This document shows, in pieces, positions 13,419 to 21,568 of a stretch of 42,432 bases of DNA. The notes beneath the pieces are model-generated. The model saw only the letters and a program-made list of their open reading frames with translations, was not told the DNA's origin and made no database searches. Position numbers and translations under genes: made by a program. The stretch's first letter is position 1. The number at the start of each line of letters is the position of its first letter. The stretch comes from Planctomycetota bacterium (lineage in GTDB: Bacteria; Planctomycetota; Phycisphaerae; Sedimentisphaerales; Anaerobacaceae), in assembly GCA_023135935.1 (NCBI GenBank), contig JAGLSU010000031.1, positions 1-42,432 of the forward strand, written 5' to 3'.

Positions 13419-14279
13419 CTAAGGTTTTTTATATTTGGGCTTCTCCGCCCAACTAAGCTTCTCAGCCAAAGTATCCCATTGCGTCCGAATAGGATTGTTC
13501 ACAACCAAAAACTCGCCCGGCGCTTTCTCAATGGCTACCACGTCCCCAACACCCAACTCGCACGATATCTGCCCATCGACAGAAACGGTCGTGCCTTCAT
13601 TCAGACGAACACCGTGAACCTCGACTTTACTTTCGGCATTAATAACTATCGACCGAAAACTCAACGAATGAGGACAAATAGGAGTAATCACCAGCGCTTC
13701 CATTTTCGCGGAAAGTATCGGACCGCCCGATGAAAGGTTGTAAGCAGTCGAACCGGTCGGCGTCGAAATTATCAACCCGTCACTTACACAGCCAGCCAAC
13801 GATTGACCTCCCACTAACATCTTCAACTCTATCATTCTAAAAGGCGGACCAGCTGTAATGAAAATATCGTTGATAGCGGTCGAACTAAATTTCTCTTTGC
13901 CCTCGCTCAAAACCTTACAGTTAAGTATCATGCGTTTTTCTATTTGTGCCTTGCCGCTAACTATATCCCCAAAGAACTTCTTCAGCTCCGCAATGCTAAA
14001 CTCAGCGAGAAAACCTAACTTGCCGAGGTTCACGCCTACTACCGGGACGCCACTTTGACTTAAAGCCCTCGCCGCCGAGATAATACTGCCGTCACCACCA
14101 AAGACTACCGCGAAGTTAATGTCTTTCAATATCTCGTTCGTACATTCGCCAATCTCGCAGCTGGCAACAATTTCTGCTTTGCCTTTCACGAAACCGGTAA
14201 ATTCAGCTATGGCTTCGGCAACTGGACCTTTCTTGGGGTCACCGAAAATTACCAGGTGTGTTGAATCGCTTTTGGCCAT
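13419..14279 (-). CDS. nadK: NAD kinase
   Basis: A 286-aa protein, the usual length. It phosphorylates NAD+ to NADP+. The ATP/NAD motif VVFGGDGSIISAAR is at about residues 58-71, followed by VNLGKLGFLAEF, and the C-terminal domain has AINDIFI and SDGLIISTPTGSTAYNLSSGGPI (about 167-187). These are the diagnostic NadK motifs. It starts 23 bp after the dxs stop with GAGG before the ATG, so the two genes are likely one transcript. This supplies the NADPH needed by the MEP pathway that Dxs opens. Confidence 0.95.
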   Translation of the reverse strand: MAKSDSTHLVIFGDPKKGPVAEAIAEFTGFVKGKAEIVASCEIGECTNEILKDINFAVVFGGDGSIISAARALSQSGVPVVGVNLGKLGFLAEFSIAELKKFFGDIVSGKAQIEKRMILNCKVLSEGKEKFSSTAINDIFITAGPPFRMIELKMLVGGQSLAGCVSDGLIISTPTGSTAYNLSSGGPILSAKMEALVITPICPHSLSFRSIVINAESKVEVHGVRLNEGTTVSVDGQISCELGVGDVVAIEKAPGEFLVVNNPIRTQWDTLAEKLSWAEKPKYKKP

Positions 14280-14302
14280 CTTAAAACAACCTCAAAATAC
14301 CG

Positions 14303-16189
14303 TCACTTCCCAGCAGCTAATTGTTCAGCCGCACTTACTATTCTATCGGCATTTATACCAGCCTGCATAAACTGTGCACTTCGCGAATCATGCTTTATAA
14401 ACCTTTTTGGCACACCGAGAGCTATTATCGACTGCTCCAGCCCTTCCCCAGCTGCCGATTCCAATACCGCACCACCGAACCCGCAATCCCTCGCGCCGTC
14501 CTCAACAGTTATTATACTTTTACCTGCCCGCAATAAGTCAATAATTTTATCATCAATTGGCGACGCGAATCGGGCGCTTATAACATCAACTTCAATATCC
14601 TGCTGTTGCAATTTCTCCGCCGCTGCCAGAGCTTCGGTTAACACCACTCCATAAGAAACAATCGCGATTTTAGATTTGGCACTTTTTCTTACAACAACGC
14701 TTTTTCCTAACTCGAACTTCTCGGCACATGCCGAACGGTCAAAATCATCACCGGGAACAAGGTCCTTCGGATACCGAATCACAACTGCTTTGCCAGATTC
14801 AACCGCAAATTCCAATGCCAGCTTCATCTCCACTTCATCTGCAACAGCAACCAGCACCATATTCGGAATCATTCTCAAAAATCCGATATCCAATAAACCG
14901 TGATGTGTCGGCCCATCCGAACCAACAAAACCGGCCCTGTCTATACAAAAAATTACCGGCAAATTCTGCAACGCTACTTCCTGGAATATCTGGTCGAAAC
15001 TCCGCTGCAAAAAAGTCGAATAGATACAAACTATCGGCTTCAAACCGGTCTTGGCCATCCCCGCCGCAATATCAACAGCCACACTTTCAGCAATCCCGAC
15101 ATCATAAAATCTGTCGCCAAACTCATCTCTGAACTTTGCCAGACCCGTTCCGTCACACATCGCCGAAGTTATAGCCACAATTTTTTTATCCTTTTTCGCA
15201 AGCTCCACGAGACTATCGCCAAAAGCGTCCGTAAAAGTCCTGCCCGCTGCCAATGCCGGCTCGACAACTTCACCGCTTATCTCAAAAGGCCCGGTCGAAT
15301 GATATCTGGGTCGGTCCTCCTCCGCGGGAGTAAAACCCTTACCCTTTTTCGTGTAGACATGAAGTATCGCCGGATGGTCCGAATGCGCTAGCGCCTTGAA
15401 CAGCTTGACTAAAGAACCAACATCGTGACCATCAACAGGACCAAAATGAGGAATGTTCAAACTCTCGAACATCTGACTGGCCGGAACCACCATTCGAATG
15501 CTCTTTTTTATCCGCTCAAGAACTTCTTCGATACCTTTACCGATATGAGGCATGTGTTCCAAGATGTTGTTTGTGGTGCGACGCAAATCTTCATAGGTCT
15601 GGCTCAGGCGAATCTTGGAAAAATATTTTGCTAAAGCACCCGTCGTCGAATCAATCGCCATCGAATTATCATTCAGAACTATCAATAACTGCCGCTTCAC
15701 CAAGCCCAGATTATTTAACGCCTCGAACGACAAACCGTTAACGATGCTTGCGTCGCCGACAAGCGCAACAACCTTATCATCGCTTTGCTGCTGCTGATGT
15801 CCCAGCGCCAAACCAATCGCCGTCGCCACCGAAGTGCCGGCATGACCTACAACAAACTGGTCGTATTCGCTCTCTGCCGGATTCGGAAAACCGCTCGGCC
15901 CATCGGCCTTGCGGAGCTTATCAAAATCGTCCATCCTACCGGTAATTATTTTGTGTGCATAACACTGATGGCCAACATCCCACAAAAGCTGGTCATTCTT
16001 GAAATCAAACACATAGTGAAGCGCAATCGTCAACTCCACCGTCCCCAGACTGCTAGCCAAATGGCCGCCCGTCTTGCTGACCGACTCGATTATAAACTCC
16101 CTGATTTCAGCCGCCAAATCCTTTAATTCGGCAATACTGAGCTCTTTCAGGTCAGCTGGACTATTTATATGTTGTAATAAATCACTCAT
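14303..16189 (-). CDS. dxs: 1-deoxy-D-xylulose-5-phosphate synthase
   Basis: A 628-aa TPP-dependent enzyme that condenses pyruvate and glyceraldehyde 3-phosphate to DXP, the precursor of isoprenoids and of pyridoxal phosphate. Visible features are the N-terminal GGHLASSLGTVELTIALHYVFD, the TPP/Mg motif VGDASIVNGLSFEALNNLG...LIVLNDN, HFGPVDGHDV, the transketolase pyrimidine domain with GIAESVAVDIAAGMAKTGLKPIVCIYSTFLQRSFDQI, DRAGFVGSDGPTHHGLLDIGFLR, and a transketolase C domain near 500-620. The length is normal. No obvious SD precedes MSDLLQH. It is the first gene of the dxs-nadK-TPR unit. Confidence 0.97.
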   Translation of the reverse strand: MSDLLQHINSPADLKELSIAELKDLAAEIREFIIESVSKTGGHLASSLGTVELTIALHYVFDFKNDQLLWDVGHQCYAHKIITGRMDDFDKLRKADGPSGFPNPAESEYDQFVVGHAGTSVATAIGLALGHQQQQSDDKVVALVGDASIVNGLSFEALNNLGLVKRQLLIVLNDNSMAIDSTTGALAKYFSKIRLSQTYEDLRRTTNNILEHMPHIGKGIEEVLERIKKSIRMVVPASQMFESLNIPHFGPVDGHDVGSLVKLFKALAHSDHPAILHVYTKKGKGFTPAEEDRPRYHSTGPFEISGEVVEPALAAGRTFTDAFGDSLVELAKKDKKIVAITSAMCDGTGLAKFRDEFGDRFYDVGIAESVAVDIAAGMAKTGLKPIVCIYSTFLQRSFDQIFQEVALQNLPVIFCIDRAGFVGSDGPTHHGLLDIGFLRMIPNMVLVAVADEVEMKLALEFAVESGKAVVIRYPKDLVPGDDFDRSACAEKFELGKSVVVRKSAKSKIAIVSYGVVLTEALAAAEKLQQQDIEVDVISARFASPIDDKIIDLLRAGKSIITVEDGARDCGFGGAVLESAAGEGLEQSIIALGVPKRFIKHDSRSAQFMQAGINADRIVSAAEQLAAGK

Positions 16190-16293
16190 CGGAACCGGGC
16201 ATTATAACTAATTATCCGCCGAATTCCAATCAAAACCACATAACTGTCCGGTGGATGCATATACCCGAATTTCCCCCCAAAAGATGCCTAAAT

Positions 16294-16327
16294 AAAAAAG
16301 GGCTGTGCGTGTTATCGCCCACAGCCC
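16294..16327 (-). terminator. Intrinsic terminator of the small gene at 16375
   Basis: The minus strand reads GGGCTGTG-GGCGATAACACG-CACAGCCC followed by TTTTTTATTT. The perfect 8-bp stem and U-run form a textbook Rho-independent terminator. It lies between the small gene and dxs, so it ends the small transcript and isolates dxs. Confidence 0.85.
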
Positions 16328-16374
16328 AATTATATTAGTTTTCAGTAATTTTAATTTAACAGTTTACTTTTGGT

Positions 16375-16563
16375 TTATGTATTCCATCCGCCGCCCGAAG
16401 GCGGCGGACGACCTCGAGCAGATGAATGTCGTTTCTTTAACGTTCCTTCGTATTTTACTACGTGATGTCCATATTCACTTATCTCATCGGCTGTCGACGA
16501 ACAGCCGAAATATCCTGCTGAAAACCAAAATACTACCCAGAGAGAAAACGTCTTAGGGTCCAT
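16375..16563 (-). CDS. Small hydrophobic-N-terminus protein (62 aa), possible lipoprotein
   Basis: The ATG at 16563 is chosen because AGAGGGAGTGAACACAATG places GGGAG at a proper distance; the GTG at 16572 would touch the SD. The product begins MDPKTFSLWVVFWFSAGYFGCSSTADEISEYGHHVV, a hydrophobic stretch ending in GCSS, then a basic tail (KKRHSSARGRPPPSGGGWNT). The cysteine context is lipoprotein-like but not a canonical lipobox. A strong intrinsic terminator 47 bp downstream supports a real, separate transcript. The product is unknown; a non-coding RNA in this position is the alternative. Confidence 0.5.
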   Translation of the reverse strand: MDPKTFSLWVVFWFSAGYFGCSSTADEISEYGHHVVKYEGTLKKRHSSARGRPPPSGGGWNT

Positions 16564-16924
16564 TGTGTTCACTCCCTCTAAACTTTAAACCACTTTTCGT
16601 TGTATCGGCAGTGCATAAATTAATTCCTTAATCATTGTTGATTTATTTAAACATTCTACGGAGCGAAAAAAACAACGGCCAAGCCGCGAAAAAATCCCCC
16701 ACCTTCACAACCAACCCACGTTTTTGATACTGATAATGCGAAATATTTATTTTTGGTTTTTAAACAAAGTTTTTACTGCGGGACGGGCTTTGTGGGATTT
16801 TTCATACTGATATGCAAGATTGTTATAAAAAATGACTCGAAAACAGGGGCAAAACGCGGTTAAAAAAGGTGAAAAAAAGCAAAAAAAGGGTCACTTTCGG
16901 GCGCTTTTGGGAACTTTCGGGTAC
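16564..16924. other. Non-coding, AT-rich spacer
   Basis: No gene is supported here. The stretch is rich in A and T runs (AAAAAAGGTGAAAAAAAGCAAAAAAAGGG near 16860-16890). It must carry the promoter of the small gene at 16563. The end of the ispA transcript also falls here, but no hairpin terminator was found. The plus-strand ORF 16869-17069 is mostly a shadow of ispA. Confidence 0.4.
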
Positions 16925-17815
16925 TTATCTGGTTCTTTTGAGTAACATTTTTGCCAGTTGTCGCAAGGTATCTGCCTTGGTTCCGAACGGTTCCAGCGCG
17001 GCTTCGGCTTCATCGGCAAGCTGCTTTGCAAGTTGTCTGGATTTTTCCAAACCTACCACAGCCGGGTAAGTACACTTGTCAGACTTTTCATCTTTGCCGG
17101 CAGTTTTACCCAACTGCTCACTGGTGCCGCAGACATCTAAAATATCATCGGCCACCTGAAAACCCAAACCAATCTTCAAGCCGTATTCACATAGACTACT
17201 AAACTGCTCACGGCTGGCGACACCGCAAATCGCGCCCATCGCAGCGGCGCAGCCGAACAGCTTAGCTGTCTTATTCGTGTGAATATATTCCAGAAGTTCT
17301 TCGCTGCCTTTGCCATTTTCCGCTTTCAAATCCGCCATCTGTCCCGCAATCATTCCGGAAGCACCTGCCGCAGCAGCCAACTGACTTATCAACTCAACCG
17401 CAATTGCCGGCTTGGTAACTTCGTCAGCTAAAATTCCAAAGGCCATCGTCAACAAAGCATCACCTGTCAGGATAGCCGTCGCCTCGTCAAAGGCCTTGTG
17501 ACATGTCGGCTTTCCTCGCCGCATATCGTCATCGTCCATACTGGGCAAATCATCATGAACAAGAGAATACGCATGAACCATCTCAATCGCAGCGGCGGCA
17601 ATTTCGGCTTTGTGATTTATCTCGCCTGATACGAGTTCACAACACCAAAGCACCAATACAGAACGAATCCGTTTGCCCCCACTTTCCAATACATACTTAA
17701 TCGCCTCAGCTAACGAACTGTCGACACTGACCTGGTCGGCTAAAATCTGACTTAAAGTATCGTTGACAAGTTGCGCTTTAGATTCGAGCTGTTTATTGAA
17801 TTCGGTTTCTTGCAT
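16925..17815 (-). CDS. ispA: Polyprenyl (farnesyl/geranylgeranyl) diphosphate synthase
   Basis: A trans-isoprenyl diphosphate synthase that adds isopentenyl diphosphate to allylic diphosphates. The first Asp-rich motif is LVHDDLPSMDDDDMRRG and the second is GLGFQVADDILDVCG; GGKRIRSVLVLW and the GQMADL motif are present. The start at 17815 (MQETEFNKQLESKAQ) gives 296 aa, the normal size. The ORF-track start at 17992 would add a hydrophobic stretch unlike the family and would overlap the divergent miaA gene. DDLPSMDDDD with the residues before it (MVHAYSLV) suggests a short-chain product, C15 to C20. The neighbour miaA also uses an isoprenoid substrate. Confidence 0.93.
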   Translation of the reverse strand: MQETEFNKQLESKAQLVNDTLSQILADQVSVDSSLAEAIKYVLESGGKRIRSVLVLWCCELVSGEINHKAEIAAAAIEMVHAYSLVHDDLPSMDDDDMRRGKPTCHKAFDEATAILTGDALLTMAFGILADEVTKPAIAVELISQLAAAAGASGMIAGQMADLKAENGKGSEELLEYIHTNKTAKLFGCAAAMGAICGVASREQFSSLCEYGLKIGLGFQVADDILDVCGTSEQLGKTAGKDEKSDKCTYPAVVGLEKSRQLAKQLADEAEAALEPFGTKADTLRQLAKMLLKRTR

Positions 17816-17903
17816 GTTATTACCAATAATTGACATTGACAATAGGGTATTGATTGCTGATGATAATAAGTCCTGAACAATAAATAGTAAACCAAAAACT
17901 AAA

Positions 17904-18821
17904 ATGATTCTAATCCTTGGCACAACTGCATCGGGCAAGAGCCGCCTCGCTTTCGAGCTGGCAAAAAAAATTAATGCTGAAATAATCACCATTGATTCAA
18001 TGAAAGTCTATCGCCGAATGGATATCGGCACCGCCAAGCCTCCAATCGAAGCCCGCCAGCAGGTCAAATACCACCTAATTGATGTTATGGAACCGAGCGA
18101 TTCGTTTAATGTCGGGTTGTTTTTAGAAAAAGCCAATGAAGCTATCGAGCAAATCAAAAACCGTAATAAGAAAATCATTGCCGTCGGCGGAACGGCTCTT
18201 TATATAAAGGCACTTCTTTACGGCCTATTCGACGGAGCCGGGACCGATGAAAATATAAGACAAAATCTCCAGCAGCAAGCCGAAACGAACGGCATGGAAA
18301 AACTCTACCAGCGGCTAAAACAAGTCGACGGCGCTGCCGCTGAACGAATTCATCTAAACGATTCCAAAAGAATCATCCGCGCACTGGAAGTATACGAAAT
18401 CACAGGCCAACCAATTTCGACATTCCAGCAACAGTTCGATGCTGAACCAAAACAGGATTGGAAAATAATTGGTCTGCGAAGAGAAAAGCCGACAGAGAGT
18501 AAAAGGACAAACGCCAGAGTGAAAAAGATGCTCGATACCGGACTCGTCGATGAAGTCAAATCGTTGCTCGCCGAAGAAAAGCCCTTGAGTAAACAAGCTA
18601 CCTGCGCTATCGGCTATGCTGAAATCATCGATTACCTCAACGGCCAAACAACCCTGGACGAAGCGGCCGAACTGATAAAAAAGAACACGCGCAGATTAGC
18701 TAAGGGCCAGCGAACCTGGTTCAAAACCTTCAAGAACGTCAACTGGCTTGATATTGAAGACGATGAATCTGCCGAAAAAATACTTGAACGTACAACAACG
18801 TTACTCGGCAGTATCGATTAA
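17904..18821 (+). CDS. miaA: tRNA dimethylallyltransferase
   Basis: A 305-aa protein that transfers the dimethylallyl group from DMAPP to N6 of A37 in tRNAs reading U-initial codons. The P-loop LGTTASGKSRLAFELA opens the protein, followed by IITIDSMKVYRRMDIGTAKPP (the DSMQVY-type motif), VGGTALYIKALLYGLFDG, and later GYAEIIDYLNG and KNTRRLAKGQRTWFK. All standard MiaA motifs and the normal length are present. It is divergent from ispA and shares a short 88-bp promoter region. No clear SD precedes the ATG. Confidence 0.96.
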   Translation: MILILGTTASGKSRLAFELAKKINAEIITIDSMKVYRRMDIGTAKPPIEARQQVKYHLIDVMEPSDSFNVGLFLEKANEAIEQIKNRNKKIIAVGGTALYIKALLYGLFDGAGTDENIRQNLQQQAETNGMEKLYQRLKQVDGAAAERIHLNDSKRIIRALEVYEITGQPISTFQQQFDAEPKQDWKIIGLRREKPTESKRTNARVKKMLDTGLVDEVKSLLAEEKPLSKQATCAIGYAEIIDYLNGQTTLDEAAELIKKNTRRLAKGQRTWFKTFKNVNWLDIEDDESAEKILERTTTLLGSID

Positions 18822-18844
18822 TCCCCTGCCATCCAAAATCCACC

Positions 18845-19420
18845 CTAAACGGTTTGCAACTGCTTTTCAGCTCGAAGCACTATAGCCGAATCAGCCCAAA
18901 CAAGATGCTTTATCAAAGTGGTCGAGACCAAAGTCACGCCCATGCTGAATATCTTCTGTTCGACCATCGAAGCTATGGCCCTTGCCGTCTGCTGGCTGAT
19001 ATCATACTCTGCAACAAGGTCAGCTACTATCCTGGATTTGTTCCAGCGAGCCCGATGCTTCGATTCTCTCATCACACAAAACGTCTCCGCATCCGGAAGC
19101 TGCTCGGTATCAACCGAGACAACCTCTATCCTCGAACGTTTGAGCCTGCGCTCGTAGTGATATTCACTAAGTACGATGGCTGCGTCCTCATGCCCGGTCG
19201 AAGTCAAAACCACTTCGACCATAGAGAAAATTTCGCTGGCAGTTATACTGCGACGCTTTTTGCTGTGATAAAGAAAATACGTAACCGCATCAGCCAACTC
19301 TTCGGCGATAGTGATATCCGCCATGTTCGCTTCAGCTAAGGCACTACTGATAGTACCTATAACCTTGGTATGCAAATACTGCTCGATGCTACCGTCGGAC
19401 TTAACTACCTTAAGCTGCAT
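18845..19420 (-). CDS. ATP-cone domain protein next to nrdR
   Basis: A 191-aa protein. Its N-terminal ~90 residues are an ATP-cone (LKVVKSDGSIEQYLHTKVIGTISSALAEANM...ITASEIFSMVEVVL), the nucleotide-sensing module of NrdR and ribonucleotide reductases. The C-terminal half (KHRARWNKSRIVADLVAEYDISQQTARAIASMVEQKIFSMG) looks like a second, diverged cone. There is no catalytic or DNA-binding domain in view. SD GGGAGGGGATAGATG is strong. It follows nrdR by 86 bp on the same strand, so it may tune NrdR or the reductase according to ATP/dATP levels, which is inference. Confidence 0.75.
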   Translation of the reverse strand: MQLKVVKSDGSIEQYLHTKVIGTISSALAEANMADITIAEELADAVTYFLYHSKKRRSITASEIFSMVEVVLTSTGHEDAAIVLSEYHYERRLKRSRIEVVSVDTEQLPDAETFCVMRESKHRARWNKSRIVADLVAEYDISQQTARAIASMVEQKIFSMGVTLVSTTLIKHLVWADSAIVLRAEKQLQTV

Positions 19421-19506
19421 CTATCCCCTCCCTGGTTTTTCGCGCATCCATACGCTCAATCCCCTATCGAAATTCCTGTTTTCTCCCTGGGCGAAAACTT
19501 ACATCT

Positions 19507-19998
19507 TTACCCATCAAAAAGATTTGCTTGACCAATGGGCTCAGTTTCGGCAATCACCTGACTTACTTCATCAATCAGTTCATCGGCGTCCTTGAAGTCA
19601 CGATAGACGCTGGCGAATCGAATGTATGCCACCTTGTCCGCTCCGCGGAGATGGCTCATTACGCTTTCACCGATAAAAGTTGATGGGACTTCCTTGTCAA
19701 ATTTACGGAATATATCTTCCTCGACCTTATCAGCGATTTGCTGAATTCGCTCTGCGGGAACTTCCCTTTTGTAACAAGCCTTCTGCAGACCAGCGAGGAT
19801 TTTATCTCTATCATAGGGAACACGAGAATTGTCTTTTTTTACCACATAAAGTTTGAAACTTTCGCCTATTTTTTCGTACGTGGTAAAGCGTCTCTTGCAT
19901 ACGAGACATTGTCGTCGACGCCTTATTACCCTGCCGGCGTCACTTGAACGCGAGTCTATAACCTTATCCTTATCTTCCTTGCAAAATGGACACTTCAT
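19507..19998 (-). CDS. nrdR: Transcriptional repressor of ribonucleotide reductase genes
   Basis: A 163-aa NrdR. The N-terminal zinc ribbon is MKCPFC...VIDSRSSDAGRVIRRRRQCLVCKRRFTTYE, followed by the ATP-cone (VVKKDNSRVPYDRDKILAGLQKACYKR...VPSTFIGESVMSHLRGADKVAYIRFASVYRDF). It senses ATP/dATP and binds paired NrdR boxes to repress nrd genes. Candidate NrdR boxes lie in its own promoter, suggesting autoregulation. The gene starts behind GAGGTGGG and is followed by the ATP-cone protein. No ribonucleotide reductase gene is in the window. Confidence 0.97.
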   Translation of the reverse strand: MKCPFCKEDKDKVIDSRSSDAGRVIRRRRQCLVCKRRFTTYEKIGESFKLYVVKKDNSRVPYDRDKILAGLQKACYKREVPAERIQQIADKVEEDIFRKFDKEVPSTFIGESVMSHLRGADKVAYIRFASVYRDFKDADELIDEVSQVIAETEPIGQANLFDG

Positions 19999-20055
19999 AG
20001 GCTAGACCCACCTCTAAAATCCAGAAAAAACTCTCCGTAGTTTTTCGATAAAACA

Positions 20056-20105
20056 TCATATGTAGTTAACCGCCCCTATTTTAAACCCAACATATAGTAT
20101 GTCAA
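20056..20105 (-). promoter_or_regulatory. nrdR promoter with candidate paired NrdR boxes
   Basis: On the minus strand TTGACA (20105-20100) is followed after 16 bp by TAAAAT (20083-20078), a strong sigma70-like promoter. Between them lies CTATATGTTG (20097-20088), close to the NrdR core CWATATATWG. A weaker match, CTACATATGA (20065-20056), begins 32 bp further down. Known NrdR box pairs are about 31-32 bp apart, so autorepression is likely. The second box is only a partial match. Confidence 0.65.
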
Positions 20106-20243
20106 AAAAAATCTCACAACAAAACTGTAATTAAGTATATCAGGGTTGTTAAGTTTTGTTCGACACGCTCACAATCCATGCATAGGCAAGCACTAACAGA
20201 AATGCACAAAAAGAATTCACAGGCATTTTAGGTGCGGATTTTT

Positions 20244-20280
20244 AAAAAAAAGAGCTCCTGTGGATTGCCCGCAGGAGCTC
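20244..20280 (-). terminator. Strong intrinsic terminator
   Basis: The minus strand reads GAGCTCCTG-CGGGCAATCCA-CAGGAGCTC followed by TTTTTTTT. The perfect 9-bp stem and U8 mark the end of a transcript coming from the ThyA-like gene or from a separate RNA at about 20281-20520. Confidence 0.9.
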
Positions 20281-20646
20281 GACCCAGAAAGAAACTTGTA
20301 TGGCCCCCCCATAAAAGTTCGCTCCGTAAGCTTTCGCCTCTATGCAAAAGCATTTTTTTTAAAGTCCTGCCATGCTGCAAGTCTGTTGGTCCCCCCCCAC
20401 CGGCAGGATGGACTGAGCGAAAAAGCACTTTTTATTTTGAGCGGCCGCACTTATACGACAAGGCGGCTTGCGCCCCCCACTTTAATGGCTCAGTTCTATT
20501 AAAAGCTTAATATAAAAATCTCGCCGAGCAAATCGAGCGTGACACCTTTTTTGCCTTTTTAGAACAGCCCGATAAATTCACACCTGGTGACGTGAGAGGG
20601 ACGAAGTGTCACTGCCGAATTCAGTTTTGAATGAGAAAAAATGAAA
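20281..20646 (-). ncRNA. Terminator-capped G-tract-rich non-coding stretch, candidate RNA
   Basis: The stretch of about 370 nt between the ThyA-like gene and the terminator has no credible ORF. On the minus strand it carries three G-tracts (GTGGGGGGCGC, GGTGGGGGGGGACC, ATGGGGGGGCC) spaced about 60-85 nt, with GGCGCAAGCCGCC and CCTGCC...GGCAGG stems. A possible TATATT -10 lies near 20510. It may be a long structured 3'-UTR or an independent small RNA. It did not match the conserved cores of SRP RNA, tmRNA or 6S RNA that I know. The ORFs listed on either strand are broken by homopolymers. Confidence 0.4.
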
Positions 20647-21537
20647 TTAATCTCTGGCTTTTGCGTACCAATCCGGGTCCTGCGCGAGCTTTTCTTTGGC
20701 CTCTACCGTCATCATCTCAAAGGCGGGATGAGCACTATCCCAGGCGCGCTCGGCAAATGAACTCAGTTTCATTTTCTCCACTTCTTTTGCGGCATCACTA
20801 AAATAGCTGCCGTAAATATGCAGTGAGTCACTTATATCGACATAGCGACCAACTGTCACCGGCTGACCTATATTCTTAGAAATCCGCTCGGCAATTACTT
20901 TTTGCAGGTCAGTAAGCGCATAAACATTCATAAACCATGCCTTGTAGAGGTCGCGGCTTCGCCAGTGCGTGTTCATATTAAGTGACAAATTTCCTTCCTC
21001 ATCGCTTATCAGCCTGCACCATATCCGCTGCAGGCATGGCGGGTCGTCTGTCTGTGGGTCCGCTGTAGGCATCCAGGTAATCGCTTGCGCCCTTCGGCTA
21101 TGACCTGCCTGTGAGAGATTATCTATTATATATTCAATTTGCGCGACACTTTTGAAAGGCTTCGGCGAATCGGCATCACGAATATTTTCCACCGGACAAT
21201 ACGAGAAAAGTCTTTCATGATATGTATAAGTCCACTTGCCCGCAGTGGGGTCTATCCAATGGTCGTGAATGCCATCGACTACTTCCTGCCTGTAAACTTC
21301 CAGCTCAGCGGGACCACCGGGAAAGTTCTTATGAATCCTTGGTTCGGCAAACGGGTTATTAATTGTCACCATTACCGTCGCGTCTTTACTCGGCGGGTCA
21401 CTGGGCTTGTCGTATTGGGTCCTGATATCAAGACCGTTGTCCCAGACAGCCAACACCGCCTTTTCCCATGCCTCAGGAAGGCAATCAGCTGTGACATAAA
21501 TTACAGGTATATTAGAAGTCGAAGCAGTAGCAGTCAT
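20647..21537 (-). CDS. Thymidylate synthase-like protein (ThyA superfamily)
   Basis: A 296-aa protein. The central part PPCLQRIWCRLISDEEGNLSLNMNTHWRSRDLYKAWFMNVYALTDLQ follows the ThyA order: nucleophile Cys (about C168) in PPC.Q, then RSRD.....F.N, which binds the phosphate and pyrimidine. Near residue 237-242 comes DSLHIY, where classical enzymes have GD.H.Y; the Asp appears shifted or replaced. The divergence resembles archaeal-type thymidylate synthases or dCMP/dUMP hydroxymethylases more than bacterial ThyA. It would make dTMP or a modified pyrimidine nucleotide. SD GGAGG lies 10 nt before the ATG. It follows the gene at 21569 by 31 bp. Confidence 0.65.
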   Translation of the reverse strand: MTATASTSNIPVIYVTADCLPEAWEKAVLAVWDNGLDIRTQYDKPSDPPSKDATVMVTINNPFAEPRIHKNFPGGPAELEVYRQEVVDGIHDHWIDPTAGKWTYTYHERLFSYCPVENIRDADSPKPFKSVAQIEYIIDNLSQAGHSRRAQAITWMPTADPQTDDPPCLQRIWCRLISDEEGNLSLNMNTHWRSRDLYKAWFMNVYALTDLQKVIAERISKNIGQPVTVGRYVDISDSLHIYGSYFSDAAKEVEKMKLSSFAERAWDSAHPAFEMMTVEAKEKLAQDPDWYAKARD

Positions 21538-21568
21538 TTGTATTGGCCTCCATGAATTAATTCGTTGC

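Noticed and set aside
16925-17992. Long N-terminal extension of the polyprenyl synthase
   Set aside because: It would overlap divergent miaA, is hydrophobic and unlike the family; the start at 17815 gives the normal length.
20228-20510. ORFs on both strands (66-92 aa)
   Set aside because: They run through poly-C/poly-G and terminator sequence, overlap each other antisense and lack SDs.
20281-20520. SRP RNA, tmRNA or 6S RNA
   Set aside because: The conserved cores of SRP RNA and tmRNA were looked for and not found; a 6S-like bubble was not evident either.
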